NCBI RefSeq assembly: GCF_019448255.1
Contig: NZ_CP080410.1
Location: 868,001 to 932,000, forward strand
Length of the DNA stretch: 64,000 nucleotides
Direction: 5' to 3'
From: Qipengyuania flava
Lineage (GTDB): Bacteria; Pseudomonadota; Alphaproteobacteria; Sphingomonadales; Sphingomonadaceae
Made by a program: the position numbers and the translations under genes
In this document: piece after piece, positions 16,123-25,515 of the stretch
How the letters are laid out: every line of letters starts with the position of its first letter
Numbering within the stretch: position 1 is the stretch's first letter
Notes under the pieces: model-generated
Told to the model about the DNA's origin: nothing
Seen by the model: the letters and a program-made list of their open reading frames with translations, nothing else
The model's database searches: none

Positions 16123-17769
16123 ATGGACATCCGCATACTCGTCGCTGTTGGAATCTCGGTCGTGCTCCTTGGGGCCGCATGGCTGGTGATGCGCGCGCGA
16201 GCCGCGCGCAGCGCGCGGTTGGATGAGCAGGCGCAGGTCGCATCGGAAAGCGACCGTGTCGCAAGCGAGCGCCTCTCCCGCCTGGCCGCCACGCGGCGGG
16301 AGCAGGAAGAGCGCGCGCACGAACAGGAAGAAGAGGCGGATCCGGAAAGCGAAACCGGCGAGCTGGTGTCGCCTGAATTCGCGGAGCAAGATCAGAGCGA
16401 TCCGCCGCCCGCACCGGCGTACGAAGCGGAGCCGTACGCGCCTGCCGAAACTTTGGAGAAAACGGCCTCCGAGCCCGAGGGGCCGGAGCAATGGTCGACC
16501 CTGCTCGTACCCCAGGTCCCGATCGATCGCGACGCGCCCTTGCGCAGCTGGCTAGGCGGGCGCCCGCATTTGCCGTTCGGCGCGGAATGGCCGGAAGCGG
16601 ACGGCAAGCGCTACGTGTTCTTTGCCGGCATATGCCTCGCCGATCTGGACGAGCGCATGTGGCACGGCGAAGGGCCGCGCGAGGGCTGGATGCTGGTGTT
16701 TCTTCATCCGGAGACAAACGCCCCCCACCTGATACACGTGGCCACGATCGGTACGGGCGAGGACGAACGACCGGACGCATTTGCTTTCGACTATTCCCTG
16801 TTCGGTCCGTTTGGCGGTTTCGCCGCCGATGAACCGCAAGGCCGGCGAATTCCGCGCTGCTTTGCCGAGTGGCCGGTAACACTCGAACTGCAGGACGAGA
16901 CGGTGAAGGACGGATCAGGATCAGCTCCAACGCCCGGTCCTGACACGTTCGATTTTGCCAACCCCGCTCTGCACCCTGTCGACGAGTTTGCCATGCTGGC
17001 CCTGCTCGATGCCATCAACGACGATTTCGCCGCCGTGAGCGAAGCGCGCTATTCGGATAACGAAAGCGTTGCTGCGGAAAGCCGCAAGGCGGTGGATGAA
17101 CTGCGCCGCAAGCTCACCCAGGCCCTCGAAGCGGAAAAGCCCGATCAGGACGCAGCGGCGAGCCTGCGGGCTGAACTGTCGCGGACCGAAACCCAACACA
17201 ATAATTTCGTGAGTGAGGTCGATACCAACACGGCGGCGCAGGCGCACCTTCTGCAACTGGCCGAGATGGTCCGTGATCATGCGACCAAGAACGGGCTCAA
17301 GCCGGCCGAAATCGCGCAGATCATGGAGGGGCTTGCCGAAGTGCCGGTGGCGGCCCGCATGCGCGGCGGCAAGGACGGCGATCGCCGCCTGAAGCTGGTC
17401 GAACGTCCTCTGACGCAGGTGACCGCGGGGGACCCGCATCCCGGATCCTCCATGATCCCCGTTGCTATCGAGCACGCCAAGCAGGCCTATACGCGCCGAC
17501 CGGACGTTCTCACCGACGAGCAGAACGCGTTCTGGAGCCAGTATCTTGCCGCGCAGGCGCGTGCGCCTCTGGGCAAGATCGGCGGGGCACCCACGGGCGC
17601 CGGCGCAGAGCTGGAGCAGCCGCAGGACGTGCTGCTTCTGGAGCTTGAAAGCGCGCGTCTGGTAGGGTGGACATTCGCCGATGGCGGCAGGATGCGGATC
17701 ACGCTGGCGCGGTCCGACCTGCGCAGCGGCGCCTTCGACCAGGCCCGCGTGGACATGTCAGAGTCCTAG
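16123..17769 (+). CDS. Membrane-anchored DUF1963 (YwqG-like) protein
   Basis: Residues 5-23 form an N-terminal signal anchor. A charged, Glu/Arg-rich linker to about residue 120 follows. The remainder resembles DUF1963/YwqG proteins: VPIDRDAPLRSWLGGRPHLP and FFAGICLADL early, and KIGGAPTGAG, DVLLLELES and FADGGRMRITL at the C-terminus. A predicted coiled-coil insertion (residues about 310-400) separates the two halves and makes the protein longer than the typical family. Molecular function is unknown for the family. It shares a convergent terminator with rpoH. Confidence 0.7.
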   Translation: MDIRILVAVGISVVLLGAAWLVMRARAARSARLDEQAQVASESDRVASERLSRLAATRREQEERAHEQEEEADPESETGELVSPEFAEQDQSDPPPAPAYEAEPYAPAETLEKTASEPEGPEQWSTLLVPQVPIDRDAPLRSWLGGRPHLPFGAEWPEADGKRYVFFAGICLADLDERMWHGEGPREGWMLVFLHPETNAPHLIHVATIGTGEDERPDAFAFDYSLFGPFGGFAADEPQGRRIPRCFAEWPVTLELQDETVKDGSGSAPTPGPDTFDFANPALHPVDEFAMLALLDAINDDFAAVSEARYSDNESVAAESRKAVDELRRKLTQALEAEKPDQDAAASLRAELSRTETQHNNFVSEVDTNTAAQAHLLQLAEMVRDHATKNGLKPAEIAQIMEGLAEVPVAARMRGGKDGDRRLKLVERPLTQVTAGDPHPGSSMIPVAIEHAKQAYTRRPDVLTDEQNAFWSQYLAAQARAPLGKIGGAPTGAGAELEQPQDVLLLELESARLVGWTFADGGRMRITLARSDLRSGAFDQARVDMSES

Positions 17770-17775
17770 AACGAA

Positions 17776-17809
17776 ACGGCGCGAGAAACCGGTTGGTCTC
17801 TCGCGCCGT
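17776..17809. terminator. Convergent stem-loop between the DUF1963 gene and rpoH
   Basis: Perfect 11-bp stem: ACGGCGCGAGA at 17776-17786 pairs with TCTCGCGCCGT at 17799-17809. The loop is 12 bases and can extend the pairing partly. It lacks a clear T-run. Confidence 0.65.
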
Positions 17810-17831
17810 CCTCGGTGATTGGTGAGCCGCC

Positions 17832-18737
17832 TCAGGCCATGCCGGGCAGCAGCCGTTCGCCAGCGATGGCCTTCATGGCCTTCTGCAGCTTTTCGAACGC
17901 GCGCACTTCGATCTGGCGAATGCGTTCGCGGCTGACGTTGTAGACCTGGCTCAACTCTTCGAGCGTCTGCGGGTTTTCCGTCAGGCGGCGCTCGGTGAGA
18001 ATGTGTTTCTCACGGTCGTTGAGGCTGTCCATCGCTTCGACCAGCATGTCGTGGCGCACTTCGCTTTCCTGTGCGTCGGCGACGAGCTCGTCCTGCAAAG
18101 GACCATCGTCCTTCAGCCAGTCCTGCCATTCGCCTGAGCCGTCTTCGCCATTGCGCATCGGCACGTTGAGCGATCCGTCGCCGCCCATCAGCATGCGGCG
18201 GTTCATGTTGATCACTTCCTGCTCGGGCACGCCGAGATCGGTGGCGATCTTGGTCACGTCGTCGGGATGGAGATCGGTGTCTTCGTAGGCGTCGAGGTTC
18301 TTCTTCATCCGGCGAAGGTTGAAGAACAGCTTCTTCTGCGCGGCGGTGGTGCCCATCTTCACGAGGGACCAGCTGCGAAGGATGTATTCCTGGATGCTCG
18401 CCTTGATCCACCACATGGCATAGGTCGCGAGGCGGAAGCCGCGATCGGCTTCGAACTTCTTCACGCCCTGCATGAGGCCGACATTGCCTTCGGAGATGAG
18501 GTCCGAGACCGGCAAGCCGTAGCCGCGGTAACCCATTGCGATCTTCGCAACCAGGCGCAGGTGCGAGGTGACGAGCTGCGCAGCAGCTTCGGTATCGTCA
18601 TGCTCCTCGTAGCGCTTGGCGAGCATGTATTCCTGCTCTTGCGTCAGCACGGGGTATTTCTTGATTTCGGAGAGATAGCGGTTGAGGCTCTGCTCGCCGC
18701 CGAGCGCCGGAACGCTCAAAGTTTTGGTGTTGCTCAC
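17832..18737 (-). CDS. rpoH: RNA polymerase sigma-32 (heat-shock) factor RpoH
   Basis: Heat-shock sigma factor directing RNA polymerase to chaperone and protease genes. The diagnostic RpoH box QKKLFFNLRR is present in region 2.4-3, with ATYAMWWIKASIQEYILRSW before it and region 4 VSRERIRQIEVRAFEKL at the end. The start is placed at GTG 18737 because GAAAGGTCAGGG precedes it; the frame extends to an ATG at 18791 whose extra residues look like untranslated leader. Likely target genes in this window are clpP and clpX. Confidence 0.95.
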   Translation of the reverse strand: MSNTKTLSVPALGGEQSLNRYLSEIKKYPVLTQEQEYMLAKRYEEHDDTEAAAQLVTSHLRLVAKIAMGYRGYGLPVSDLISEGNVGLMQGVKKFEADRGFRLATYAMWWIKASIQEYILRSWSLVKMGTTAAQKKLFFNLRRMKKNLDAYEDTDLHPDDVTKIATDLGVPEQEVINMNRRMLMGGDGSLNVPMRNGEDGSGEWQDWLKDDGPLQDELVADAQESEVRHDMLVEAMDSLNDREKHILTERRLTENPQTLEELSQVYNVSRERIRQIEVRAFEKLQKAMKAIAGERLLPGMA

Positions 18738-18859
18738 TCGTACCCTGACCTTTCTTGCGTCGACCTCACTTGCCGGACCCCTGATGGGCATCCGACTCTC
18801 GGGCCACTGCGGTTACATATAGCGGACGCCGGCGAAATTGCACATGGCATTCGTCGATA

Positions 18860-19804
18860 TCAACGTGCGGTTTGGTCGATCAGTTCCCGCATATCGGCGG
18901 GCAATTCGGCGCAGAAATCCAAGGTTTCTGCGCTGATAGGATGGCTGAATCCGAGCCGTGCAGCGTGGAGAGCCTGACGGGCAAAACCGAGTTCGTCGAG
19001 AAGGCCTTTGAGAGCCTTGGGAGTGCGTCCATAGACAGGGTCTCCCAATAGCGCATGGCCGATTGACGCACAGTGAACGCGGACCTGGTGTGTGCGGCCC
19101 GTTTCAAGCCGGCATTCGATCAGCGAGGCGTGATCGAGGCGCTGCAAGGTCTCGAAATGCGTGACCGCGTGCTTTCCGCGCGTCGCATCGTCCGGCAGGA
19201 CCGCCATTTTCTTGCGATCCCGGTCCGAACGGCCGATCCGGCCTGAAATGGTCCGCGCTGGCGGGTTCGGATGACCAGCACACACGGCAAGGTAACGCCG
19301 GGTGATCGAATGGTCGGCAAATTGCCTCGCCAGGCCTTCATGCGCCGCGTCCGACTTGGCGACGACCAGCAGGCCCGAGGTGTCCTTGTCGATCCGGTGC
19401 ACGATGCCCGGACGGGCGACCCCGTTGATGCCCGAAAGCTGTCCCTTGCAATGGTAGAGCAGGGCGTTGACCAAGGTGCCGTCCGGATTGCCTGCAGCCG
19501 GATGCACCACCATGCCCGCCGGCTTGTTGACGACGATGAGGTGCGCGTCTTCGAACACCACATCGAGCGGGATGTCCTGCGGCTCGGCCTCCAACGCTTC
19601 GGGTGGGGGCAGGGCGATCGAAAAGCGCGTGCCTGCCGCGACCTTGGCCGACCCGCTTTTCGCCAGCGTTTCGCCTACAGTCACCGCCCCGGCTGCAATC
19701 AGGCCCTTCACCCGCTCGCGCGACAAGTCGCTCGCCTCAGCCAACGCCTTGTCGAGGCGGCCCGCGCTTTCCAGCGTTCCGGTGATGATTTCGCCATCGG
19801 CCAT
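18860..19804 (-). CDS. rluD: 23S rRNA pseudouridine synthase, RluD family
   Basis: It isomerises uridines to pseudouridine in large-subunit rRNA helix 69 (if a true RluD). An N-terminal S4 RNA-binding domain (residues about 15-60, RLDKALAEASDLSRERVKGLI) is followed by the catalytic core, with the catalytic aspartate Asp149 in HRIDKDTSG and the downstream LETGRTHQVRVH motif. The start could be ATG 19804 or ATG 19816; neither has a strong Shine-Dalgarno sequence. It is divergent from the JAMM protease gene by only a few bases, so promoters lie inside coding sequence. A second, RluC-like synthase is at 46405-47532. Confidence 0.93.
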   Translation of the reverse strand: MADGEIITGTLESAGRLDKALAEASDLSRERVKGLIAAGAVTVGETLAKSGSAKVAAGTRFSIALPPPEALEAEPQDIPLDVVFEDAHLIVVNKPAGMVVHPAAGNPDGTLVNALLYHCKGQLSGINGVARPGIVHRIDKDTSGLLVVAKSDAAHEGLARQFADHSITRRYLAVCAGHPNPPARTISGRIGRSDRDRKKMAVLPDDATRGKHAVTHFETLQRLDHASLIECRLETGRTHQVRVHCASIGHALLGDPVYGRTPKALKGLLDELGFARQALHAARLGFSHPISAETLDFCAELPADMRELIDQTAR

Positions 19805-19821
19805 GGTATGGGCCATGCGCG

Positions 19822-20217
19822 ATGCCGGCCGAACTCTCAAGCGCAGTCGTGGAACGCCTCCTTGAAGAGGCCGCCTCGGCGCATCCTCAGGAATGCTGCG
19901 GCATCCTGCTGGGGGCGGACGACACAATCAAGGCGATCCGGCCCACAACCAACGTCCATCCCGCACCCGACCGCCATTTCGAAATCGACCCGCAGGCGCT
20001 GGTCGACGCGCACCGTGCGGCGCGGTCCGGCGGCCCTTCGGTGATCGGCTATTATCATTCGCACCCCAACGGCCGCGCCGAACCCTCAGCCACCGACCGC
20101 CAGCAGTCAGCCGGTGATGGGGCGATCTGGGCGATAATCGCGGCAGAGCGAATCACGCTGTGGCGTTCGGGGGATGCAGGGTTCGAAGCGCTTCCCTATG
20201 TGGTCGCCCCTCGCTAA
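19822..20217 (+). CDS. Mov34/MPN/PAD-1 (JAMM) family metallopeptidase
   Basis: A small 131-residue zinc isopeptidase-like protein. The full JAMM signature is present: Glu24 in ECCG, then His79, His81, Ser89 and Asp92 in HSHPNGRAEPSATD (HxHx7Sx2D). Bacterial relatives (M67, Mec+ type) cleave C-terminal extensions from ubiquitin-like sulfur carriers, but no sulfur-carrier or ThiF-like gene adjoins, so the substrate is open. It lies 36 bases ahead of chpT on the same strand. Confidence 0.88.
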   Translation: MPAELSSAVVERLLEEAASAHPQECCGILLGADDTIKAIRPTTNVHPAPDRHFEIDPQALVDAHRAARSGGPSVIGYYHSHPNGRAEPSATDRQQSAGDGAIWAIIAAERITLWRSGDAGFEALPYVVAPR

Positions 20218-20253
20218 GACCCTTCCCTGCATATTTACCATTCCGGGATCCCA

Positions 20254-20913
20254 ATGGACGACCGTCAATCGATCGATCTTGCCGCGATGCTTTGTTCGCG
20301 CCTGTGTCATGACCTGCTCAGCCCCGTCGGAGCGCTTTCGAACGGCCTTGAGCTGCTGGCGATGGAAACCGACCCGGAAATGCGGGCCAACGTGATGCAG
20401 CTGCTCGAACAGAGCGCCCATACCAGCACCAACAAGCTCAAGTTCTTCCGCCTCGCCTTCGGCGCAGCCGGCGGTTTCGGAGAACGGGTCGATATCGAGG
20501 AGCCCAAGGCGCTCATCGAGGCGCTGATCGCCGAAAAGGCCAATGTCACGATCAATTGGGCGCTTGCCGATGCAACGCTGGGCAAGCCTGCGGTCAAGGT
20601 GCTGCTCAACTTTGCCCAGATCGCGATCGATGCACTGGTGCGCGGCGGCACGCTCGATATCGGTGCGGAAATGCGCGATGGGGCCTGCGAAATTGTGGTC
20701 CGCGCCGCCGGGCCCAAGATCGCGTTCGACGAGACCATCGGCAAGGCGCTCGACGGTTCGCTCGACCGCAGCGAGCTGACCAGCCGCACGGCCGCGGCCC
20801 ACATGATCAACCTGCTCGCCGAACAGAGCGGCGGCGGGCTGCAGTATCATAAGGGCGCCGATGCGCTGGTTCTCGGTGCGGTCCTGCCGCAGGGCGAAGG
20901 GCTGATCGGTTGA
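20254..20913 (+). CDS. chpT: Histidine phosphotransferase ChpT
   Basis: Cytoplasmic phosphotransfer protein carrying phosphate from the hybrid kinase CckA to CtrA and CpdR, controlling cell cycle, motility and polarity in alphaproteobacteria. The phosphoacceptor is His19 in the conserved CSRLCHDLLSPVGAL helix. A degenerate, non-ATP-binding HATPase-like C-terminal half follows, as in Caulobacter ChpT. Length of 219 is normal. Its stop overlaps the start of the amidase gene, so the two proteins are translationally coupled. Confidence 0.92.
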   Translation: MDDRQSIDLAAMLCSRLCHDLLSPVGALSNGLELLAMETDPEMRANVMQLLEQSAHTSTNKLKFFRLAFGAAGGFGERVDIEEPKALIEALIAEKANVTINWALADATLGKPAVKVLLNFAQIAIDALVRGGTLDIGAEMRDGACEIVVRAAGPKIAFDETIGKALDGSLDRSELTSRTAAAHMINLLAEQSGGGLQYHKGADALVLGAVLPQGEGLIG

Positions 20914-21632
20914 CCGGCACTGCGGGCGGAGGGGACGAACTGGTCCACCAGGAACGGCTTTCGCCCAATTTCGACGAGCGCAGCGGCGCGATCGATACGG
21001 TCGTCATCCACTACACCGAGATGCTCGGCCCCGAAGCGGCCCTCGAGCGTATGTGCGATCCTGAAGCCAAGGTTTCCGCCCACTACCTGATTGCCGAGGA
21101 CGGGACGGTCACCCGCCTCGTGCCCGAAGAGAAGCGCGCCTGGCATGCGGGCGTTTCCTACTGGCGCGGCCAGAAGGATGTGAATTCGGTCAGCATCGGG
21201 ATCGAGCTCGACCACCCCGGCCATCTTCACGGCTACCGCGACTTCAGCGAGGCGCAGTTCGAGGCGCTTGTGCCGCTCCTCGCCGCGATCATGAAGCGCC
21301 ACGACGTGCCGCGCGCCAATGTGCTGGGCCATTCCGACATCGCCCCGCAGCGCAAGATCGATCCGGGCGAGCTGTTCCCATGGGAGCGGCTGGCTGAGTA
21401 CGGCCTGTGCCTTCCGACGCCCAAGATCGAGCTCGGCGATCCGTTCGACAACGATGGGGCGTTCTACCTCGCGCTCGAACGCTTCGGCTACGACGTGACC
21501 GATGGCCACAAGGCGGTGGAGGCGTTCCAGCGCCGGTGGCGTCCGCGCAAGATCGACGGCGAGGTCGATGGCGAAATCCGGGCGATCCTGTTCCAGCTGC
21601 TGCTGGATCGGGACCGCGGCGCCCACCGCTAG
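20910..21632 (+). CDS. N-acetylmuramoyl-L-alanine amidase (Amidase_2, AmiD-like)
   Basis: Zinc amidase that cleaves the bond between MurNAc and the stem peptide. Zinc ligands are visible in TVVIHYTEM and [16 protein letters not shown], and the C-terminal 60 residues resemble a peptidoglycan-binding helical domain. No signal peptide is apparent, which suggests a cytoplasmic, muropeptide-recycling role like AmpD. The start is TTG 20910, overlapping the chpT stop as TTGA, with GAAGG nine bases upstream; no ATG is available near the N-terminus. Coupling to chpT is unusual and discussed as a finding. Confidence 0.9.
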   Translation: MTGTAGGGDELVHQERLSPNFDERSGAIDTVVIHYTEMLGPEAALERMCDPEAKVSAHYLIAEDGTVTRLVPEEKRAWHAGVSYWRGQKDVNSVSIGIELDHPGHLHGYRDFSEAQFEALVPLLAAIMKRHDVPRANVLGHSDIAPQRKIDPGELFPWERLAEYGLCLPTPKIELGDPFDNDGAFYLALERFGYDVTDGHKAVEAFQRRWRPRKIDGEVDGEIRAILFQLLLDRDRGAHR

Positions 21633-21711
21633 GCGAGAGCCTGACCCTACGGAATCCTTGCGTTTCCCGCGCCAAAGTGCACTCTCCCCCGAAAACAAGG
21701 GGAGAGGGACA

Positions 21712-22431
21712 ATGATGCGTAAGCTTTTTGCCGAGTTCTTCGGCACGTTCTGGCTGGTGTTCGGCGGGTGCGGCGCGGCGGTGCTGGCGGCCGGTTATCC
21801 CGAACTCGGTATTGGTTTTGTCGGTGTTTCCTTTGCTTTCGGCCTGACCGTTCTGACAATGGCCTATGCGGTCGGCGGCATTTCCGGCGGGCATTTCAAT
21901 CCGGCGGTCTCGCTCGGCCTTGCGGTCGCCAAGCGGTTTTCCTGGAGCGAACTGGTGCCCTATTGGGCGGCGCAGGTCGTGGGCGCTTTCGCAGCGGCCG
22001 GAACGCTTTTCGTGATCGCTTCGGGCGCGGATGGCTTCGCGCCCGGCGGATTCGCCTCCAACGGTTTTGGCGAGCTGTCGCCGGGCGGCTATTCGATGCA
22101 GGCGGCACTCCTCATCGAGATCGTCCTGACCGCAGGCTTCCTGATCGTGATCCTCGGCTCGACCTCGTCCAAGGTGCCCGGCGGTTTCGCGCCCATCGCA
22201 ATCGGCCTGGCGCTGACGCTGATCCACCTGATCTCGATCCCCGTCACCAACACTTCGGTGAACCCGGCGCGCTCGACCGGCGTCGCCTTCTACGCCGAGA
22301 CCGCGGCGGTCGGGCAGTTGTGGCTGTTCTGGGTGGCACCGCTGATCGGCGGGGCAATCGGCGCGCTCATCTGGAGCTTCTTGCTGGCGCCCGACGAATC
22401 GCTCGAAGGTATCGGCGGCGAGGGCGAGTAA
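21712..22431 (+). CDS. aqpZ: Aquaporin Z-type water channel
   Basis: MIP-family channel of six helices and two half-helices. The two NPA boxes are HFNPAVS (NPA at 63-65) and SVNPARS near residue 185, each followed as expected. An arginine after the second NPA and small residues elsewhere match the water-selective subclass. The start is at ATG 21712 (GGGGAGAGGGA upstream); a second ATG directly follows. Length of 239 is normal. Confidence 0.95.
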   Translation: MMRKLFAEFFGTFWLVFGGCGAAVLAAGYPELGIGFVGVSFAFGLTVLTMAYAVGGISGGHFNPAVSLGLAVAKRFSWSELVPYWAAQVVGAFAAAGTLFVIASGADGFAPGGFASNGFGELSPGGYSMQAALLIEIVLTAGFLIVILGSTSSKVPGGFAPIAIGLALTLIHLISIPVTNTSVNPARSTGVAFYAETAAVGQLWLFWVAPLIGGAIGALIWSFLLAPDESLEGIGGEGE

Positions 22432-22440
22432 CGCCGACGC

Positions 22441-22469
22441 TTGGCGAAACGCCGCTTTGCGCCTATCTG
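22441..22469 (+). promoter_or_regulatory. Promoter of rnpB
   Basis: TTGGCG at 22441-22446 and TATCTG at 22464-22469 are spaced by 17 bases. The -10 ends seven bases before the predicted 5' end of RNase P RNA at 22476, the right distance for initiation. Confidence 0.5.
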
Positions 22470-22475
22470 CGCCTT

Positions 22476-22876
<401 letters not shown>

Positions 22877-22928
22877 TTTCCGCATCCTGCCGAGTGTGGT
22901 AGCCCTCTGCCTCAAAAGGGGGATAGGG

Positions 22929-24443
22929 ATGATCCGGAAAATTGCTGGCAGCCTTGCGGTCCTGAGCAGCGTGGGGCTGGCCGTGCCGGCCCATGCTGAG
23001 CCGGCGCCGCCGCTGACTGAGGACAGGGCCGAGGAGGTGCGAAGCGCCTGCGGCTACCCGCAAGCCGCCATCCTCGACGCGAGCGCGCTTGCATCAGTCG
23101 AGGACATGACTGCTCGCTTGCCCGATCGCGGGACCCCGCAGATCGTCTACGGCGCGCAGATTGCAGAGGCCGATTTCCGCGAGGCGGCCGCCAAGCTGGA
23201 GCGCACCTGTTTTCATTCGAGCGGCTTTCCGCGATCGAATTGGGACGGGGTTTCGGTTTCAGGTCTGTCTTTTGTGCGCTCGGACCTCTCGGGCGCGAGG
23301 ATGCGCGGGGCGCGGCTGGATGCGCCGCGCTTTGTCGGCGTGAACCTGTCCGGCGCCAATCTTGCCGGGGCATCGCTGCGCGGTGGGCGTTGGGTCGGAG
23401 CCTATTGGGAAAGCTCGCTGGCAAGTACCCGGTTCACCGGCGCGCAGATGGAAAGCTTCGTTTTCGAATGCTCGATCGTAATGTCGGAAAGCTGCGGCAC
23501 TGAAGCCACCACCTTTACCGGAGCGAGTTTCCGCGGGGCGGATCTCTCGCAGCTTTCCGTCTATGGCGGCGATGATTTCACCGGGGCCGAGTTCGATCGG
23601 ACGGTGCTCGATTTGCGAGCCTTGGCCTACCTGCCGGCCTCCGCGCAATTCACCGGACCGGTCTATTTCTACCATGCATCGAACACCGATCCCGCGCAGC
23701 GCCAGGTGGAGGAATTCTCACCCGATGATATCGCCGAAATCCGGCGCAACATCGTCGATCCCCGCTCGCAGGACGCGCCCTCCTTCGATTGCGCGAAGGC
23801 TGGGACCCGGGCCGAACGCCTGATCTGCGGCGAATGGGCCCAGGGCTTGCGTGAAGCTGATCGGCTGCTGGCCGAAGTCTATGCTGAGGCGCGCGGCAAG
23901 GGCCTGACCACAGGGGCGGAGCAGAAGCGCTGGCTGGCCGAGCGCGACCGCTGCGAGGACAGCGACTGCATCGAGGCGGCCTATGCAGCGCGCACCGACG
24001 CCCTCCTAGGCAAGCTTGGTCCGAAAAGCACGCTTACGCCGGGGGCGACGAGAACCTACGTGGAGGCGGCGCTGCGCTTCGATCCGGCATTCCGCACGAC
24101 ACCGCTCTATCGCCGGCTCGCCGAGCCCCTGCGGGCCAGTGCGCTGCAGGGCGCCACGCTTACCATGCACGAGGACGGGTCGATCAGCGCATCGGGCGAA
24201 GCAATCGGCGGCAACGCGCATATGTGCAGCCTCGGCGTGGAGCGGGCCCGGTTCGATCCGGCCAATGGCTGGTACTCGGCGCAGGAGGATGACGGCACCC
24301 GCGTGCCCCTGTTCCGCCTGCTCGGGGACAGGCTGGAGTTCCGCTATTCGGGCAATATGGGCGACACTCCCGATGAAGCCTCGCGCTACCTCTCGTGCGG
24401 CGCCAGGGTCGGTTTCGGCCCGATGATCGCGCTTATGCCCTAA
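22929..24443 (+). CDS. Exported pentapeptide-repeat protein with LprI-like C-terminal domain
   Basis: A 504-residue precursor. The signal peptide is residues 1-23 (AVPAHA). Pentapeptide repeats of the A(D/N)LxG type run from about residue 110 to 220 (SGARMRGARLDAPRFVGVNL and GASFRGADLSQL). A domain with four cysteines resembling LprI/DUF1311 follows (FDCAKAGTRAERLICGEWA, then DRCEDSDC). The last 140 residues match nothing I recognise. LprI-type domains have been linked to lysozyme inhibition. The start is ATG 22929 with GGGGGATAGGG upstream; the open frame back into rnpB is coincidental. Confidence 0.8.
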   Translation: MIRKIAGSLAVLSSVGLAVPAHAEPAPPLTEDRAEEVRSACGYPQAAILDASALASVEDMTARLPDRGTPQIVYGAQIAEADFREAAAKLERTCFHSSGFPRSNWDGVSVSGLSFVRSDLSGARMRGARLDAPRFVGVNLSGANLAGASLRGGRWVGAYWESSLASTRFTGAQMESFVFECSIVMSESCGTEATTFTGASFRGADLSQLSVYGGDDFTGAEFDRTVLDLRALAYLPASAQFTGPVYFYHASNTDPAQRQVEEFSPDDIAEIRRNIVDPRSQDAPSFDCAKAGTRAERLICGEWAQGLREADRLLAEVYAEARGKGLTTGAEQKRWLAERDRCEDSDCIEAAYAARTDALLGKLGPKSTLTPGATRTYVEAALRFDPAFRTTPLYRRLAEPLRASALQGATLTMHEDGSISASGEAIGGNAHMCSLGVERARFDPANGWYSAQEDDGTRVPLFRLLGDRLEFRYSGNMGDTPDEASRYLSCGARVGFGPMIALMP

Positions 24444-24445
24444 GC

Positions 24446-25255
24446 TTATTTGCCCTTGGGGAAATCGGCGTGCTCGACGGCGATAGTGCCGTCCTCTTCC
24501 CTTGCGTGGATCAACCGGCGCTGGGTGCCTTCGAGGACCAGGGCCGTCAGGTTGCCCGTGCGAAACGCGCCGGTGTCGATGCCGATTCGATAAGGCGTGT
24601 GCTCGATGTCTTCGAAGATCGTGTGGCCATGCACCACCACATGCGAGAACGGGTCGCGGTGCTTGAGGAAGCGTTCGCGAATCCAACGCATGTCCGATTG
24701 CTTCTGGTCGTCGAGCGGGCGCTTTGGGTTGATACCGGCGTGGACGAACACATAGTCCCCCGCGATCACCATATCTTCCATGCCCTCGAGGAACTTGCGG
24801 TGCTTCTTGGGCACCAGCTCGTGCAGCTCCGCCTGGAGCTCCTTCATGGTGAGCTCGGTGTAACGCTTCTTCTTGATGCCGTAGCTGAGCACGGTTTCCT
24901 TGCCGCCGTGCTTGAGGAAGTGCCGCAGCATTTCCTTGTCTTCGAAGCTTTCGAGGAACATTTCCTCGTGATTCCCGGCGATATAGCGCACGCGGCGCTG
25001 CTTGCCCCATTGGCGCGCCACATCGATCACACGCGCGCTTTCCGGGCCGCGATCAACGAGATCGCCGAGGAAGACGACGGTGCTTTCAGCAGGGCCGCTG
25101 GCCTTGTCATCCTCTTCGATCGCCTCGACCAGCGCGTCCAGCAGGTCACAGCGCCCGTGAATGTCCCCAATCACGTAATAGCGCTCCCCCTCGGGAATGC
25201 GGGGCTGCCATTTGCTGGCGGCGCTTTTCTTGAAGAGTTTGGCGAGCTTCATCAT
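24446..25255 (-). CDS. PP1-like serine/threonine phosphatase / metallophosphoesterase
   Basis: Calcineurin-like phosphoesterase with the full bimetal signature: YVIGDIHGRCD, VFLGDLVDRGPES, YIAGNHEE, then VFVHAGINP and VVHGHTIFED. This resembles bacterial ApaH/PrpE-like or PP1-like enzymes, which hydrolyse phosphoproteins or diadenosine polyphosphates. Two adjacent ATGs at 25255 and 25252 could start it. It converges on the pentapeptide gene with only two bases between stops. Confidence 0.92.
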   Translation of the reverse strand: MMKLAKLFKKSAASKWQPRIPEGERYYVIGDIHGRCDLLDALVEAIEEDDKASGPAESTVVFLGDLVDRGPESARVIDVARQWGKQRRVRYIAGNHEEMFLESFEDKEMLRHFLKHGGKETVLSYGIKKKRYTELTMKELQAELHELVPKKHRKFLEGMEDMVIAGDYVFVHAGINPKRPLDDQKQSDMRWIRERFLKHRDPFSHVVVHGHTIFEDIEHTPYRIGIDTGAFRTGNLTALVLEGTQRRLIHAREEDGTIAVEHADFPKGK

Positions 25256-25347
25256 GGGTATTCAGGTGCGACCTAGTACGGGCCGACACAGATAGGCGTT
25301 TGCACCGGAGCGGGCAACAAACTGTGTCCCGCGTACCGTATTGCAGT

Positions 25348-25385
25348 TGCGAAAAAAGCACAGCTTTCGCTGCGTATGCGAAAAA
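25348..25385 (+). promoter_or_regulatory. Direct repeat TGCGAAAAA upstream of the porin gene
   Basis: TGCGAAAAA occurs at 25348-25356 and again at 25377-25385, 29 bases start to start. It lies about 130 bases before the TorF porin start. It may be a paired regulator site; no known consensus is matched. Confidence 0.25.
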
Positions 25386-25515
25386 CATCGGAAGCGATCT
25401 TGCGTGAGTGGCTGACTCTGTGCAGGTTTATGCCCGTATCCGGACGAGGAGCCTAACAAAATGGCCCCGGCGGATTCGCAGGTGGGACGAAGCGACACTC
25501 GTACAGGAGTCTGTA

